Positions 53,298 through 62,118 of a DNA stretch of 64,000 nucleotides are shown here, piece after piece. Below the pieces are notes generated by a model. That model made no database searches. It was not told the DNA's origin and saw only the letters and a program-made list of their open reading frames with translations. The DNA comes from Roseovarius mucosus DSM 17069 (lineage in GTDB: Bacteria > Pseudomonadota > Alphaproteobacteria > Rhodobacterales > Rhodobacteraceae), in the NCBI RefSeq assembly GCF_000768555.3, contig NZ_KN293975.1, positions 558,001-622,000 of the forward strand, given 5' to 3'. The translations under genes and the position numbers were made by a program. The first letter of the stretch is position 1. Each line of letters opens with the position of its first letter.

Positions 53298-53945
53298 ATG
53301 ACCAGAGATATTCGCGTCAAGATTTGCGGCCTGACCGCCGCCGCTGACGTGTCGGCGGCGATTGAGGCGGGTGCGGCCTATGTCGGGTTCGTGTTCTTCG
53401 AGAAATCGCCGCGTAATGTGGGGCTGACGCAGGCGCGAGCGCTTGCCTTGAGCGTGCCGCCGGGGGTGGCCAAGGTGGCGCTGACGGTGGATGCTGATGA
53501 CGCCACGCTCGATGCGCTGACGGATCAGGTGCCGCTCGATTTCCTGCAATTGCATGGGCATGAGAGCCCGGCGCGGGTGGCAGCGGTCAAATCGCGTTAT
53601 GGGTTGCCGGTGATCAAGGCCATCGGGATCGCCGAAGCGGCGGATCTGGCGCAGATCGACGCTTATAGCGGTGTGGCCGATCAGCTTTTGATCGACGCCA
53701 AGCCACCACCGGGGGCGACACGACCGGGCGGCAATGCGCTGGCCTTTGACTGGGGTTTGATCGCGGGGCGCGACTGGGAATTGCCATGGCTTTTGGCAGG
53801 GGGGCTGAACCCGGACAATGTGGCCCTGGCGGTGGCGCGCACGGGCGCACGCCAACTTGATGTCTCAAGTGGGGTCGAGGCCGCGCCGGGGATAAAGGAT
53901 TCGGATCTGATCCGCGCGTTTATCCGCAATGCCCAAGGTGCTTGA
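53298..53945 (+). CDS. trpF: phosphoribosylanthranilate isomerase
   Basis: Third step of tryptophan synthesis from anthranilate. The 215-aa TIM-barrel protein shows [12 protein letters not shown] with the catalytic Cys, [49 protein letters not shown] and [23 protein letters not shown]. It overlaps the following GNAT gene by 17 nt. Confidence 0.96.
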   Translation: MTRDIRVKICGLTAAADVSAAIEAGAAYVGFVFFEKSPRNVGLTQARALALSVPPGVAKVALTVDADDATLDALTDQVPLDFLQLHGHESPARVAAVKSRYGLPVIKAIGIAEAADLAQIDAYSGVADQLLIDAKPPPGATRPGGNALAFDWGLIAGRDWELPWLLAGGLNPDNVALAVARTGARQLDVSSGVEAAPGIKDSDLIRAFIRNAQGA

Positions 53946-54387
53946 ATTTCGCGAGGCGCGCCGTGATGAGGTTGCGCAGGTGGTTGCGCTTTTGCGCGAC
54001 GATGTGCTGGGGCGGGGGCGGGAACTGGGGGATACGGACGAGTATCTGACCGCCTTTGACGCCATGCAGGCCGAGGGCAACAATCACCTCATTGTGGGTG
54101 TTGACGCGCAGGGCGCGGTTTTGGCCACCTATCAAATCACGATGATCAGTGGGCTGTCGCTTTTGGCGGCGCGTCGGGCGCAGGTGGAAAGCGTGCGGAT
54201 TGCAAGGCATCTGCGTGGGCAGGGATTGGGGCATCTCATGTTCGCGGATGTCGAGGCGCGCGCGCGTGCTGCCGGATGCCGCTTGATCCAACTGACAATG
54301 AATGAAACCCGCACCGAGAGCCGCAGATTTTATGAAAGCCTTGGCTATACGGCGTCGCATGTCGGTTTCAAGCGGGCCTTGGATTAG
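53929..54387 (+). CDS. GNAT family N-acetyltransferase between trpF and trpB
   Basis: A 152-aa acetyltransferase with the acetyl-CoA motif [32 protein letters not shown] and the C-terminal [28 protein letters not shown]. It begins within the last codons of trpF (17-nt overlap), so it is in the same transcript. Its substrate is unknown. In many relatives trpF and trpB are closer together, so this and the next gene look like an insertion into the tryptophan block. Confidence 0.88.
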   Translation: MPKVLEFREARRDEVAQVVALLRDDVLGRGRELGDTDEYLTAFDAMQAEGNNHLIVGVDAQGAVLATYQITMISGLSLLAARRAQVESVRIARHLRGQGLGHLMFADVEARARAAGCRLIQLTMNETRTESRRFYESLGYTASHVGFKRALD

Positions 54388-54451
54388 GCGTTCCGGTTGA
54401 CAGGCCCGAACCCGCAACGGATGCTTTGTGAAAGAGCGAAGAGAGGCTGTG

Positions 54452-55081
54452 ATGACCCGTGATCCCGAGGATCTGAGCGATGTGTATGGGGCGAAGACGC
54501 CTGAGCAATCCCGCGCGATCTATAATGATTGGGCGCTGAGCTATGACGCCGATAATCTGGCGCGGGGGTTTCGATTGCCGGGCCTCGGGGCCGCGATGTT
54601 TGCGCGGTTCATGGGAACCAGCGAAGGCCCAGTGCTGGATGCCGCCTGTGGCACTGGGCTGGTGGCCGAGAGCCTGCGAACTCTGGGTTACGGGCCGATC
54701 ACTGGCTGCGATCTCTCACCCGGCATGCTGGCCGCGGCGCAGACAACGGGGCATTACGCCGATCTGGTCGAAGCGGAGATGGGCAGCGGTCTGCCCTTTG
54801 CCGATGACAGCTTTGCCGGGTTCGTCTGTGTCGGGGCCTTTGGTCCCGGACATGCCCCGGCGGAGAGCCTCATTCATCTGACCCGTGTGACACGCCCCGG
54901 CGGTATTGGGGTATTTAACCTACTGGAGGCGACCTGGAAGGCGCAGGGGTTTCAATCGGTGCTGGAATCGCTGGTGGATAGTGGCCAAATCCATATCGCG
55001 CAGCGGTCAGAGCCGTTCTTGCCCTTTCTTCTGGCTGAACCGGACCTGTGGTCGCGGCTCTATGTGATCCGCCGCCTCTGA
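54452..55081 (+). CDS. class I SAM-dependent methyltransferase
   Basis: A 209-aa methyltransferase. The SAM site is VLDAACGTGLVAESLRTLGY, followed by ITGCDLSPGMLAAAQ and LPFADDSFAGFVCVGAFGPGH. The N-terminus LSDVYGAKTPEQSRAIYNDWALSYDADN resembles the Williams-Beuren/tellurite-type small-molecule methyltransferases. The substrate is unknown. ATG 54452 has GAAGAGAGG upstream. It lies between the GNAT gene and trpB. Confidence 0.87.
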   Translation: MTRDPEDLSDVYGAKTPEQSRAIYNDWALSYDADNLARGFRLPGLGAAMFARFMGTSEGPVLDAACGTGLVAESLRTLGYGPITGCDLSPGMLAAAQTTGHYADLVEAEMGSGLPFADDSFAGFVCVGAFGPGHAPAESLIHLTRVTRPGGIGVFNLLEATWKAQGFQSVLESLVDSGQIHIAQRSEPFLPFLLAEPDLWSRLYVIRRL

Positions 55082-55162
55082 TTGCCCCGCTTTTCGCTGG
55101 AAAATCCCCTGCGCGTCCCATATTCATCCTCAGACTTTCCCGAATGACAAAGGCCCGAGACA

Positions 55163-56386
55163 ATGAACGATCTCTTCAACAGCTTTATGACTGGCCCCGA
55201 CGAAAAGGGCCGGTTCGGCGATTTCGGCGGGCGGTTCGTGTCGGAAACCCTGATGCCGCTCATTCTGGAACTGGAAGAGCAGTATGAGCATGCCAAGACC
55301 GATCCATCGTTCTGGGACGAGATGCACGATCTGTGGACGCATTATGTCGGCCGCCCCTCGCCGCTCTATTATGCCGACCGGCTGACGCAGCATCTGGGCG
55401 GGGCCAAGATTTACCTCAAGCGGGATGAGCTGAACCACACCGGCGCGCACAAGATCAACAATGTGCTGGGGCAGATCATCCTTGCCCGCCGGATGGGCAA
55501 GAAACGGATCATTGCGGAAACCGGTGCGGGTCAGCATGGGGTCGCGACGGCGACCGTTTGCGCCAAGTTCGGGCTGCAATGCGTGGTCTACATGGGCGCA
55601 CATGATGTCGAGCGGCAGGCGCCCAATGTGTTCCGGATGCGTTTGCTCGGTGCCGAGGTGGTGCCGGTGACAAGCGGGCGTGGTACGCTCAAGGATGCGA
55701 TGAACGACGCGCTGCGCGATTGGGTCACGAATGTGCGCGACACCTTCTATTGCATCGGCACGGTGGCCGGGCCGCATCCCTACCCGGCGATGGTGCGAGA
55801 TTTCCAGTCGATCATCGGCAAGGAAACCAAAGAGCAGATGCAAGCCGCAGAAGGGCGTCTGCCCGACACTCTGATTGCAGCGATTGGCGGCGGGTCGAAT
55901 GCGATGGGGCTGTTCTATCCGTTCCTGGATGATCCGAGCGTCAATATCATCGGGGTCGAGGCCGGGGGGCATGGTGTTGACGACCGTATGGAGCATTGCG
56001 CAAGCCTGACCGGCGGGCGGCCCGGCGTGTTGCACGGCAATCGCACATATCTCTTGCAGGATGCCGATGGGCAGATCCTTGAGGGACATTCGATTTCGGC
56101 AGGTCTGGATTATCCGGGCATTGGGCCGGAACACAGCTGGCTGCATGAGACGGGGCGTGCCAAATATGTGTCGATCACCGACACCGAGGCGCTGGAAGCG
56201 TTCCAGCTCTGCTGTGCGCAGGAGGGGATCATCCCGGCGCTGGAGCCGAGCCATGCCTTGGCCCATGTGATGAAGATCGCGCCGACCCTGCCCAAGGATC
56301 ACCTCTTGGTGATGAATATGTGTGGGCGTGGCGACAAGGATATATTCACGGTCGCCAAGCATCTGGGCTTTGACATGAAGATCTGA
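55163..56386 (+). CDS. trpB: tryptophan synthase beta chain
   Basis: PLP enzyme joining indole and serine. The 407-aa protein has the PLP lysine in [36 protein letters not shown], and the phosphate loop [32 protein letters not shown] is the normal N-terminus. trpA is not immediately downstream in this window; the gene is followed by a palindrome and a terminator, so trpB ends its transcript. Confidence 0.97.
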   Translation: MNDLFNSFMTGPDEKGRFGDFGGRFVSETLMPLILELEEQYEHAKTDPSFWDEMHDLWTHYVGRPSPLYYADRLTQHLGGAKIYLKRDELNHTGAHKINNVLGQIILARRMGKKRIIAETGAGQHGVATATVCAKFGLQCVVYMGAHDVERQAPNVFRMRLLGAEVVPVTSGRGTLKDAMNDALRDWVTNVRDTFYCIGTVAGPHPYPAMVRDFQSIIGKETKEQMQAAEGRLPDTLIAAIGGGSNAMGLFYPFLDDPSVNIIGVEAGGHGVDDRMEHCASLTGGRPGVLHGNRTYLLQDADGQILEGHSISAGLDYPGIGPEHSWLHETGRAKYVSITDTEALEAFQLCCAQEGIIPALEPSHALAHVMKIAPTLPKDHLLVMNMCGRGDKDIFTVAKHLGFDMKI

Positions 56387-56399
56387 GGCGCGTTCACGG

Positions 56400-56417
56400 C
56401 ATAAACCATGGTTTATG
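56400..56417. promoter_or_regulatory. 18-bp perfect palindrome after trpB
   Basis: CATAAACCATGGTTTATG reads identically on both strands. It lies 14 nt after the trpB stop codon and 12 nt before the terminator hairpin. As RNA it has no loop, which favours a protein-binding DNA site, possibly an operator for the next gene (56531), over an RNA hairpin. Confidence 0.4.
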
Positions 56418-56428
56418 GTGGCGTATTT

Positions 56429-56456
56429 AAGCCCCGGTCCAGTGGCCGGGGCTTTT
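56429..56456 (+). terminator. intrinsic terminator downstream of trpB
   Basis: AAGCCCCGG (56429-56437) pairs with CCGGGGCTT (56446-56454), with an 8-nt loop and TTTT at the end. Confidence 0.85.
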
Positions 56457-56530
56457 GCTTGGGGTCAATCTGAGTTTATCCGGGGGCATGCCGCCGCCGG
56501 TTCAGTGATAGACACCAGTGGAGATTGCTT

Positions 56531-56848
56531 ATGAAACCTATCGTTTATGCCGCGCTTGTTGCCCTTTTGCCCGTCATGGCTGAGGCCAGCCCCTTGATCG
56601 ACACGGAGGTCACCGCGCTGCAGGCCGAGGGGTATGACCGGATCGAGGTCAAGACCGGGCGGACCCAGACCAAGATCGAGGCGATACGCGGTGCTGAAAA
56701 GCTGGAAGTGGTCTATGACAGCACCACCGGCGCCGTGCTCAAGCGCGAAATCGAGAGCGCCGAGTATGACGATGACATCTCGGTTGGGGTCAAGTATCGC
56801 AGCCGGGATCGCGATTTTGTCGGACGTGACAAGCGCGATGACGATTGA
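56531..56848 (+). CDS. exported PepSY-like acidic protein 1
   Basis: A 105-aa protein with signal peptide (MKPIVYAALVALLPVMAEA-SP), then a short PepSY-like unit (IDTEVTALQAEGYDRIEVKTGRTQTKIEAIRGAEKLEVVYDSTTGAVLKREIE) and a charged D/R-rich end (RSRDRDFVGRDKRDDD). PepSY units are thought to bind or inhibit peptidases in the periplasm; here no enzyme partner is seen. GGAGATTGCTT precedes ATG 56531. It is the first of two paralogues followed by a membrane LuxR-type regulator. Confidence 0.78.
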   Translation: MKPIVYAALVALLPVMAEASPLIDTEVTALQAEGYDRIEVKTGRTQTKIEAIRGAEKLEVVYDSTTGAVLKREIESAEYDDDISVGVKYRSRDRDFVGRDKRDDD

Positions 56849-56933
56849 CCGAAACGGGTCCAGCCGCCAGTCTGGCGGCTATCCGGCCTGCGCGCGGTTT
56901 CGCGTGCGGGCCTTGCTCTTGCCTGAGGGTGCC

Positions 56934-57284
56934 ATGCGTCGCTTGATTCTGACCGCTTTGACCGCAACCGCAATTGTCCTTGCCGTGCCTGCGGGCGCAC
57001 AGACCGCCGCCGATCGGATCGTGGCGCAGCTGCGGGGACAGGGGTTTGAGGACATCGCGGTCACGACGACGCTCTTGGGGCGGGTCCAGATCATCGCTCG
57101 TGAGGATGACACGCGGCGCGAGATCATCCTCAACCCCGCGACGGGGGCGATCCTGCGCGATTACTGGACCGACATTGACGACGGCGACGACGGTAAGCGT
57201 AAGCGTAAGCGTAAGCGCAAAGGCAAGGACGATTACCTGCTCGACAGTGACGACGACAAACGGCGAAAGAAGGACGATGACTAA
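56934..57284 (+). CDS. exported PepSY-like protein 2 with K/R and D tail
   Basis: A 116-aa paralogue of the preceding protein: signal peptide (MRRLILTALTATAIVLAVPAGA-QT), PepSY-like unit (ADRIVAQLRGQGFEDIAVTTTLLGRVQIIAREDDTRREIILNPATGAILRDYW), then a low-complexity tail of KRKRKRKRKGK followed by D-rich sequence. The Lys/Arg run is coded by four perfect copies of CGTAAG-type hexamer (about 57192-57215), a probable length-variable microsatellite. GAGGGTGCC precedes ATG 56934. Confidence 0.78.
   Translation: MRRLILTALTATAIVLAVPAGAQTAADRIVAQLRGQGFEDIAVTTTLLGRVQIIAREDDTRREIILNPATGAILRDYWTDIDDGDDGKRKRKRKRKGKDDYLLDSDDDKRRKKDDD
57191..57219 (+). repeat. hexanucleotide tandem repeat inside the second PepSY gene
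   Basis: The unit CGTAAG (or AAGCGT) is repeated four times with a degenerate fifth copy (CGCAAAGG), coding for alternating Lys-Arg. Copy-number change by slippage would keep the frame and alter the length of the basic tail. Confidence 0.7.
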
Positions 57285-57305
57285 GACCTGCCGAGGATTG
57301 GGCGC

Positions 57306-57854
57306 ATGAGGGCGCGGGCGGGGTATATCCTGCTTTTTGCGGTGCAACTCGCCTGCGCGTTCTTTTTTCTATATGACATTCTGGCCAATCTCTTTGGTCT
57401 GCGCGTCACGCCGATCAACTGGCAGCTTTATGAGTTCATCGAGATTGGCGCGGCCTTTGGGCTTGTGATCGGGGTCATTGTGACGGCGCGGCTCATGGTG
57501 CTGTCGGCGCGGCGGCGCGACAAGGCGGAGTCCGATCTGCGACTGGCCTCGGGGGCCTTTATGGCGGTGCTGGAAGAGCGATTTACGGCATGGGGGCTGA
57601 CCCCGGCAGAGCGTGACGTGGCGCTTTTTGCCATAAAGGGCGTATCCTCCAGCGATATTGCCACGTTGCGCAACACCTCGGAGGGGACGGTCAAGGCGCA
57701 GAGCACGGCGATATATCGCAAGGCTGGCGTGAACAGCCGCGCGCAGCTCTTGAGCCTCTTTATCGACGATCTGATGGAGGGGCCATTGCCGCCGGTGCCC
57801 GATGTTGGGTTGGCGGACCGTCAGGCCTTGAACACCTCATCGACCGGCACCTGA
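57306..57854 (+). CDS. membrane-anchored LuxR-type HTH regulator
   Basis: A 182-aa protein with two N-terminal membrane helices (YILLFAVQLACAFFFLYDILANLFG; YEFIEIGAAFGLVIGVIVTARLMVL), a short coiled region, and a C-terminal LuxR/GerE helix-turn-helix (WGLTPAERDVALFAIKGVSSSDIATLRNTSEGTVKAQSTAIYRKAGVNSRAQLLSLFIDDLM). It lacks a response-regulator receiver domain, so any signal must come through the membrane or periplasmic partners, plausibly the two PepSY proteins encoded just upstream (21-nt gap). Its 3' end overlaps the convergent AhpD-like gene by 34 nt. Confidence 0.85.
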   Translation: MRARAGYILLFAVQLACAFFFLYDILANLFGLRVTPINWQLYEFIEIGAAFGLVIGVIVTARLMVLSARRRDKAESDLRLASGAFMAVLEERFTAWGLTPAERDVALFAIKGVSSSDIATLRNTSEGTVKAQSTAIYRKAGVNSRAQLLSLFIDDLMEGPLPPVPDVGLADRQALNTSSTGT

Positions 57855-58216
57855 AGGGCGGTGGCGAGCGCATTGGTCTGAGAGGCCATGCCGATGACCG
57901 CGAGCAATTCGCCATGCTGTTCAGGCGTCATGCCCTTGGCGCGTGCGGCGGCGGTGTGGGAATGGGCGCAGTATTCGCAACCGTTGGCGACCGACACGGC
58001 GATATAGATCAGTTCCTTGGTCAGCGAATCGAGGGTGCCGGGGCCCATCACGATTTTGAGCCGCTGCCATGTGGCATCTAGGAGCGCCGGATCATGGGCC
58101 AGCGCGCGCCAGAAATTGTTAATGAAATCAGATCCGCGTGTGGTGCGTATGTCATCGAACACGGCGCGCACCTCGGGGCTGGCCTCGGCATCGGTAATCA
58201 GGGTTACGGTCGCCAT
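57821..58216 (-). CDS. carboxymuconolactone decarboxylase/AhpD-like protein
   Basis: A 131-aa all-helical protein with the AhpD-type redox motif ELIYIAVSVANGCEYCAHSHTAAARAKGM (Glu, CxxC, His), expected to have thiol-peroxidase-linked or disulfide reductase activity, or a role in lactone breakdown. ATG 58216 is chosen (ATVTLITDAEASPEVRAVF). It lies 4 nt downstream of the DUF2237 gene on the same strand. Confidence 0.87.
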   Translation of the reverse strand: MATVTLITDAEASPEVRAVFDDIRTTRGSDFINNFWRALAHDPALLDATWQRLKIVMGPGTLDSLTKELIYIAVSVANGCEYCAHSHTAAARAKGMTPEQHGELLAVIGMASQTNALATALQVPVDEVFKA

Positions 58217-58220
58217 TCTC

Positions 58221-58601
58221 TCAGCTCTCCGGGGCGGCGTGTTCTTGCAGCACGTCGAGCGGCACGATTTCAAGAGCGCGCACATGGGTGGCGTCGAGCC
58301 GCACCATGGGGGCGCAGCCCTCGTCATGGGCCTGAAGAAAGCGCGCGGCGCAGAGGCACCACTGATCGCCGGGTTTCAGCCCGGGAAACTGGAATTCCGG
58401 GTGCGGTGTGCTGAGGTCGTTGCCGACATATTTGGAAAAGGCCAGAAATTCAGCGGTCATCACCGCGCAGACCGTATGGCTGCCGTGATCCGCGTCGCAG
58501 GTGTTGCAATGGCCGTCGCGGAAAAAGCCGGTGAGCGGCTTGGTTGAGCAGGCTTCCAGAGCTTCACCCAGAACATTGCGGGCCTCATCCATGATCGTCA
58601 T
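58221..58601 (-). CDS. DUF2237 family protein
   Basis: A 126-aa protein with the DUF2237 pattern: NVLGEALEACSTKPLTGFFRDGHCNTCDADHGSHTVCAVMTAEFL and FPGLKPGDQWCLCAARFLQAHDEGCAPMVRLDATH. Conserved Cys and His residues suggest metal binding. Function unknown. It precedes the AhpD-like gene by 4 nt. Confidence 0.87.
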   Translation of the reverse strand: MTIMDEARNVLGEALEACSTKPLTGFFRDGHCNTCDADHGSHTVCAVMTAEFLAFSKYVGNDLSTPHPEFQFPGLKPGDQWCLCAARFLQAHDEGCAPMVRLDATHVRALEIVPLDVLQEHAAPES

Positions 58602-58675
58602 TGGGTCGGTCCTTTTGCTATTCGTCGGCAGAGTGGCGGGTTTTGGGCGTGATTACAAGCGGTTGTAGGATGGGA

Positions 58676-59491
58676 TTAGCTGCGTTCCTCGGCCTTGGCC
58701 TGATCCCAGAGCGCGTCCATTTCGGCCAGATCCGAGTCTGACGGGCGCAGACCACGTTCGGCCAAGAGCGCCTCGATCCGTTCGAATCTCCGGGTGAACT
58801 TGGCATTGGCGCGGCGCAAGGCGGTTTCGGGGCAGAGCTTCATGTGCCGGGCGAGATTGGCCATGACAAAGAGAAGGTCGCCGAATTCCTCTTCCACCGC
58901 GTCTTGAGTCAATTCGGTTACGGCTTCATGCAGTTCCTCAACTTCTTCGCGTATCTTGTTGAGAACATGAGAAGAGTCGGGCCAGTCAAAGCCCACGCGC
59001 GCGGCGCGTTTCTGGAGCTTGACCGCGCGCAGGAGCGCAGGCAGGCCAAGAGCCACTCCGTCGAGCGTGCCGGTTTTGGCCTCGGCGGCGCGTTCGGCGG
59101 CCTTGACCGTCTCCCAGTCGCGGGTTTGCTGTTCGGCGGTCTTGTCGCGGCTCTCGGAGCCGAACACATGCGGATGGCGCGCGACCATTTTATCCGAGAT
59201 GGCGTTGGCCACGTCCTGAACGTCAAACAGGCCCCGGTCCTGCGCGATCTGAGAATGAAACACCACCTGCAACAGAAGATCGCCCAATTCGCCGCGCAAC
59301 TCTTGCCAGTTTTCCTGTTCGATCGCGTCGGCCACCTCATAGGCCTCTTCGATCGTGTAGGGGGCGATGGTGGCGAAATCCTGCTCGATATCCCAGGGGC
59401 AGCCCGTGTCGGGATCACGCAGGCGGGCCATGATGGCGATAAGGCGGGGCAATCCGCCAAGGGGATCGTGAATGAGCGTGTCGTCAGGCAT
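58676..59491 (-). CDS. mazG: nucleoside triphosphate pyrophosphohydrolase MazG
   Basis: Removes pyrophosphate from (d)NTPs and lowers aberrant nucleotides. The 271-aa protein has two MazG domains: the first with CPWDIEQDFATIAPYTIEEAYEVADAIEQENWQELRGELGDLLLQVVFHS carrying the EExxE metal motif, the second with DSSHVLNKIREEVEELHEAVT...VEEEFGDLLFVMANLARH. It is divergent from the M20 gene. Confidence 0.94.
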   Translation of the reverse strand: MPDDTLIHDPLGGLPRLIAIMARLRDPDTGCPWDIEQDFATIAPYTIEEAYEVADAIEQENWQELRGELGDLLLQVVFHSQIAQDRGLFDVQDVANAISDKMVARHPHVFGSESRDKTAEQQTRDWETVKAAERAAEAKTGTLDGVALGLPALLRAVKLQKRAARVGFDWPDSSHVLNKIREEVEELHEAVTELTQDAVEEEFGDLLFVMANLARHMKLCPETALRRANAKFTRRFERIEALLAERGLRPSDSDLAEMDALWDQAKAEERS

Positions 59492-59553
59492 TGCGGCGGC
59501 CTCGTCTTTGGGGTTGAGTGGACCCTGACGCGAGAAGGAAGGGATGTCCAGAG

Positions 59554-60717
59554 ATGGCCGTGATCAATCGAATTGCCGGGTTTTCCGAGGAAATGACGGC
59601 CTGGCGCAGGCATCTGCACGCGCATCCCGAACTTGGGTTCGATTGTCATCAGACAGCCGCCTTTGTGGTCGAACGCCTGCGCGAATTCGGCATCACCCAG
59701 ATCGAAACCGGGGTGGCGACCAGTGGTGTCATCGCGGTGATCGAGGGGTGGGGGGATGGGCCCACGATTGGTCTGCGCGCCGATATGGATGCGCTGCCGA
59801 TGACCGAGATCACCGGGCTGGACTATGCCAGCCAGATCCCGGGCAAGATGCATGCCTGCGGCCATGATGGGCATACGACCATGTTGCTGGGGGCCGCCAA
59901 ATACCTGTCGGAGACGCGGAATTTTGCGGGGCGCGTGGCGCTGCTCTTTCAACCGGCCGAAGAGGGGCCGGGCGGCGGGCGTATCATGGTCGAGGAGGGC
60001 GCGCTGAGCCGCTATGGCGTAGAGCAGGTCTATGCGCTGCACACGCTGCCCGGCGCGCCTGCTGGTACGTTCGAAACCACGCCGGGGCCGATCATGGCGG
60101 CGGTGGATACGTTGCATATCGACGTGATCGGGCGGGGTGGGCATGGGGCGATGCCGCATGAGTGCCTTGATCCGGTGGTGGCGGCGGTGGCCATCGTGCA
60201 GGCGATTCAGACCATTGTCAGCCGCAACCGCAATCCGCTGGATGATCTGGTAATCTCGGTGACGCAGATTCACACCGGCACGGTCGATAACGTGATCCCC
60301 GAGACCGCCTATATCAACGCCACGATCCGGACCTTCACGCCCGAGGTGCAGCAGATGGTGCACAGGCGTTTGCGCGAGGTGGCCATGGGCACAGCGGCGG
60401 CGCATGGGGTGCAGGCCGAGGTGCGGATCGAATTAGGCTATCCCGCCACTTATAATGACGCGGACAAGACTGCCTTTGCCGCAGAGATTGCGCGCGAGGT
60501 GGTGGGCGAGGGGGCCGTCATCGCGGATCGTCCGCGCGAGATGGGGGCCGAAGATTTTTCCTATATGCTGCAAGAGCGTCCGGGGTCGTATCTGTTTCTT
60601 GGGCAGGGCGAGGGGCCGGGGCTGCATCATCCGGGATTCAATTTCAACGATGCGGTGGCGCCAATCGGCGCCTCGTTTTTCGCGCGGCTGGTCGAGCGCG
60701 CGCAACCGATTGCCTGA
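59554..60717 (+). CDS. M20 family amidohydrolase (hippurate hydrolase/aminoacylase-like)
   Basis: A 387-aa zinc-type peptidase of the M20D group acting on N-acyl or aromatic amino acid amides. Motifs: WRRHLHAHPELGFDCHQTA, LRADMDALPM, MHACGHDGHTTMLLGAAKYL, FQPAEEGPGGGRIMVEEG, GRGGHGAMPHECLDPV and ATYND...MGAEDFSYMLQERPGSYLFLGQG. It lies 12 nt upstream of the agmatinase-family gene, a recurrent pair, suggesting joint breakdown of a nitrogen compound. Confidence 0.9.
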   Translation: MAVINRIAGFSEEMTAWRRHLHAHPELGFDCHQTAAFVVERLREFGITQIETGVATSGVIAVIEGWGDGPTIGLRADMDALPMTEITGLDYASQIPGKMHACGHDGHTTMLLGAAKYLSETRNFAGRVALLFQPAEEGPGGGRIMVEEGALSRYGVEQVYALHTLPGAPAGTFETTPGPIMAAVDTLHIDVIGRGGHGAMPHECLDPVVAAVAIVQAIQTIVSRNRNPLDDLVISVTQIHTGTVDNVIPETAYINATIRTFTPEVQQMVHRRLREVAMGTAAAHGVQAEVRIELGYPATYNDADKTAFAAEIAREVVGEGAVIADRPREMGAEDFSYMLQERPGSYLFLGQGEGPGLHHPGFNFNDAVAPIGASFFARLVERAQPIA

Positions 60718-60729
60718 GAGGGGAATAGC

Positions 60730-61695
60730 ATGGCACTGGAAGATGCGAAAAAGCAGGTAGATCAGGCATTTACGCGCGATGACCCGCGCGGGCTAAGCTA
60801 TGAGAATACCTTTGGTGGGGCGCTGTCCTTTGCGCGGCGGCGCTACAGCAAAGACCTCAGCGGTGTGGATGTGGCGATCACAGGCGTGCCGTTCGACCAG
60901 TCCGTGACCAACCGGACCGGCACCCGCATGGGGCCGCGCGCGGTGCGCGAGGCGAGCGCGCTGCAGGTCTATGATCCGCCCTACGGCTGGGATGGTTATG
61001 ATCCACTCTCGCATCTGAGCATCGTGGATTATGGCGATCTGGCGTTTGATTACGCGCAAGTGGCAGTTTTTCCTCAGGCCTTGCATGACCATGCCAAGGG
61101 CATTCTGGAGGCGGGAGCAGCCTGTTTCGCGATCGGGGGCGACCATTATATCACGCTGCCGCTGTTACAGGCGCATGCCGAAAAATACGGACCGCTGGCG
61201 GTGGTGCATTTCGATGCCCATTCCGATACCTGGGTCGATGACGACCTCACGCGGATCGATCATGGCACGATGATGTACAAGGCCGTGAAACAAGGCTTTG
61301 TCGATGTCACGCGGTCGGTGCAGGTGGGGATACGCACCACCAATCCCGATACGATGGGCTTTACCACGCTTGACGCGCGTCAGGTGCATCTGGAGGGGCC
61401 GGTGGAAATCGCGCGTAAAATCAAAGAGATCGTGGGCGATGCTCAGGTCTACATGACCTTTGACATTGACGCGCTTGATCCGGCCTTTGCACCCGGCACC
61501 GGCACGCCGGTCTGGGGTGGTCTTACCTCGGGGCAGGCAGCGATCATCCTGCGCGATCTGGCGGGCATCAACCTGGTCGGGGGCGATATGGTTGAGGTAT
61601 CGCCGCCCTATGATACCACGGGGGCCACCGCGATTGCCGGGGCGCATGTTCTGATGGAAATGCTCTGTCTCTGGGGCTGGACCCGTCGGGGTTAA
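60730..61695 (+). CDS. speB: agmatinase/arginase-family ureohydrolase
   Basis: A dimanganese hydrolase likely to convert agmatine to putrescine and urea. The 321-aa protein has the metal ligands in FAIGGDHYITLPLL, VVHFDAHSDTW and YMTFDIDALDPAFAPGTGTPVWGG. GVPFDQSVTNRTGTRMGPRAVREAS is the typical N-terminal region. Guanidinobutyrase or related substrates cannot be excluded. It shares the transcript with the M20 gene. Confidence 0.9.
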   Translation: MALEDAKKQVDQAFTRDDPRGLSYENTFGGALSFARRRYSKDLSGVDVAITGVPFDQSVTNRTGTRMGPRAVREASALQVYDPPYGWDGYDPLSHLSIVDYGDLAFDYAQVAVFPQALHDHAKGILEAGAACFAIGGDHYITLPLLQAHAEKYGPLAVVHFDAHSDTWVDDDLTRIDHGTMMYKAVKQGFVDVTRSVQVGIRTTNPDTMGFTTLDARQVHLEGPVEIARKIKEIVGDAQVYMTFDIDALDPAFAPGTGTPVWGGLTSGQAAIILRDLAGINLVGGDMVEVSPPYDTTGATAIAGAHVLMEMLCLWGWTRRG

Positions 61696-61702
61696 AGAGA
61701 CA

Positions 61703-61725
61703 GGCGGCCGGTCATTCCGGCCGCC
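61703..61725. terminator. hairpin between convergent speB and grxD
   Basis: GGCGGCCGG (61703-61711) pairs perfectly with CCGGCCGCC (61717-61725) around tcatt. There is no T-run on either side, yet the convergent position fits transcription termination for both genes. Confidence 0.6.
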
Positions 61726-61734
61726 CGCACCAGA

Positions 61735-62097
61735 TCAGGCGTTTGCTTCGCGGATTTTTTCGGCGGCATCCTTGTCAAAGGACACGCCGGATTTTTCGAA
61801 CAGCTCGTCGAGTTCTCCCGAGAGCGTCATTTCGGTGATGATGTCGCAGCCGCCCACAAATTCGCCCTTGACGTAGAGTTGCGGGATGGTCGGCCAATCG
61901 GAATAGTCCTTGATGCCTTGGCGGATTTCTTCATCGGCGAGGACGTTGACGTCCTTGAACTCGACGCCCATGTAATTCAGCACGCCCGCAACGCGGCTGG
62001 AAAAGCCACATTGTGGCATGTCCTTGGTGCCCTTCATGTAGAGCACGACATCGGCGGATTTCACGGTGTCTTCGATGCGGGTCTTGGCGTCAGTCAT
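61735..62097 (-). CDS. grxD: monothiol glutaredoxin (Grx4 type)
   Basis: A 120-aa CGFS-type glutaredoxin ([58 protein letters not shown]) that binds a [2Fe-2S] cluster with glutathione and works with BolA in Fe-S trafficking. The bolA gene lies about 250 nt upstream on the same strand, with one small membrane-protein gene between them. Confidence 0.94.
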   Translation of the reverse strand: MTDAKTRIEDTVKSADVVLYMKGTKDMPQCGFSSRVAGVLNYMGVEFKDVNVLADEEIRQGIKDYSDWPTIPQLYVKGEFVGGCDIITEMTLSGELDELFEKSGVSFDKDAAEKIREANA

Positions 62098-62118
62098 GAT
62101 GTGTGTCCTATCGGTCTG

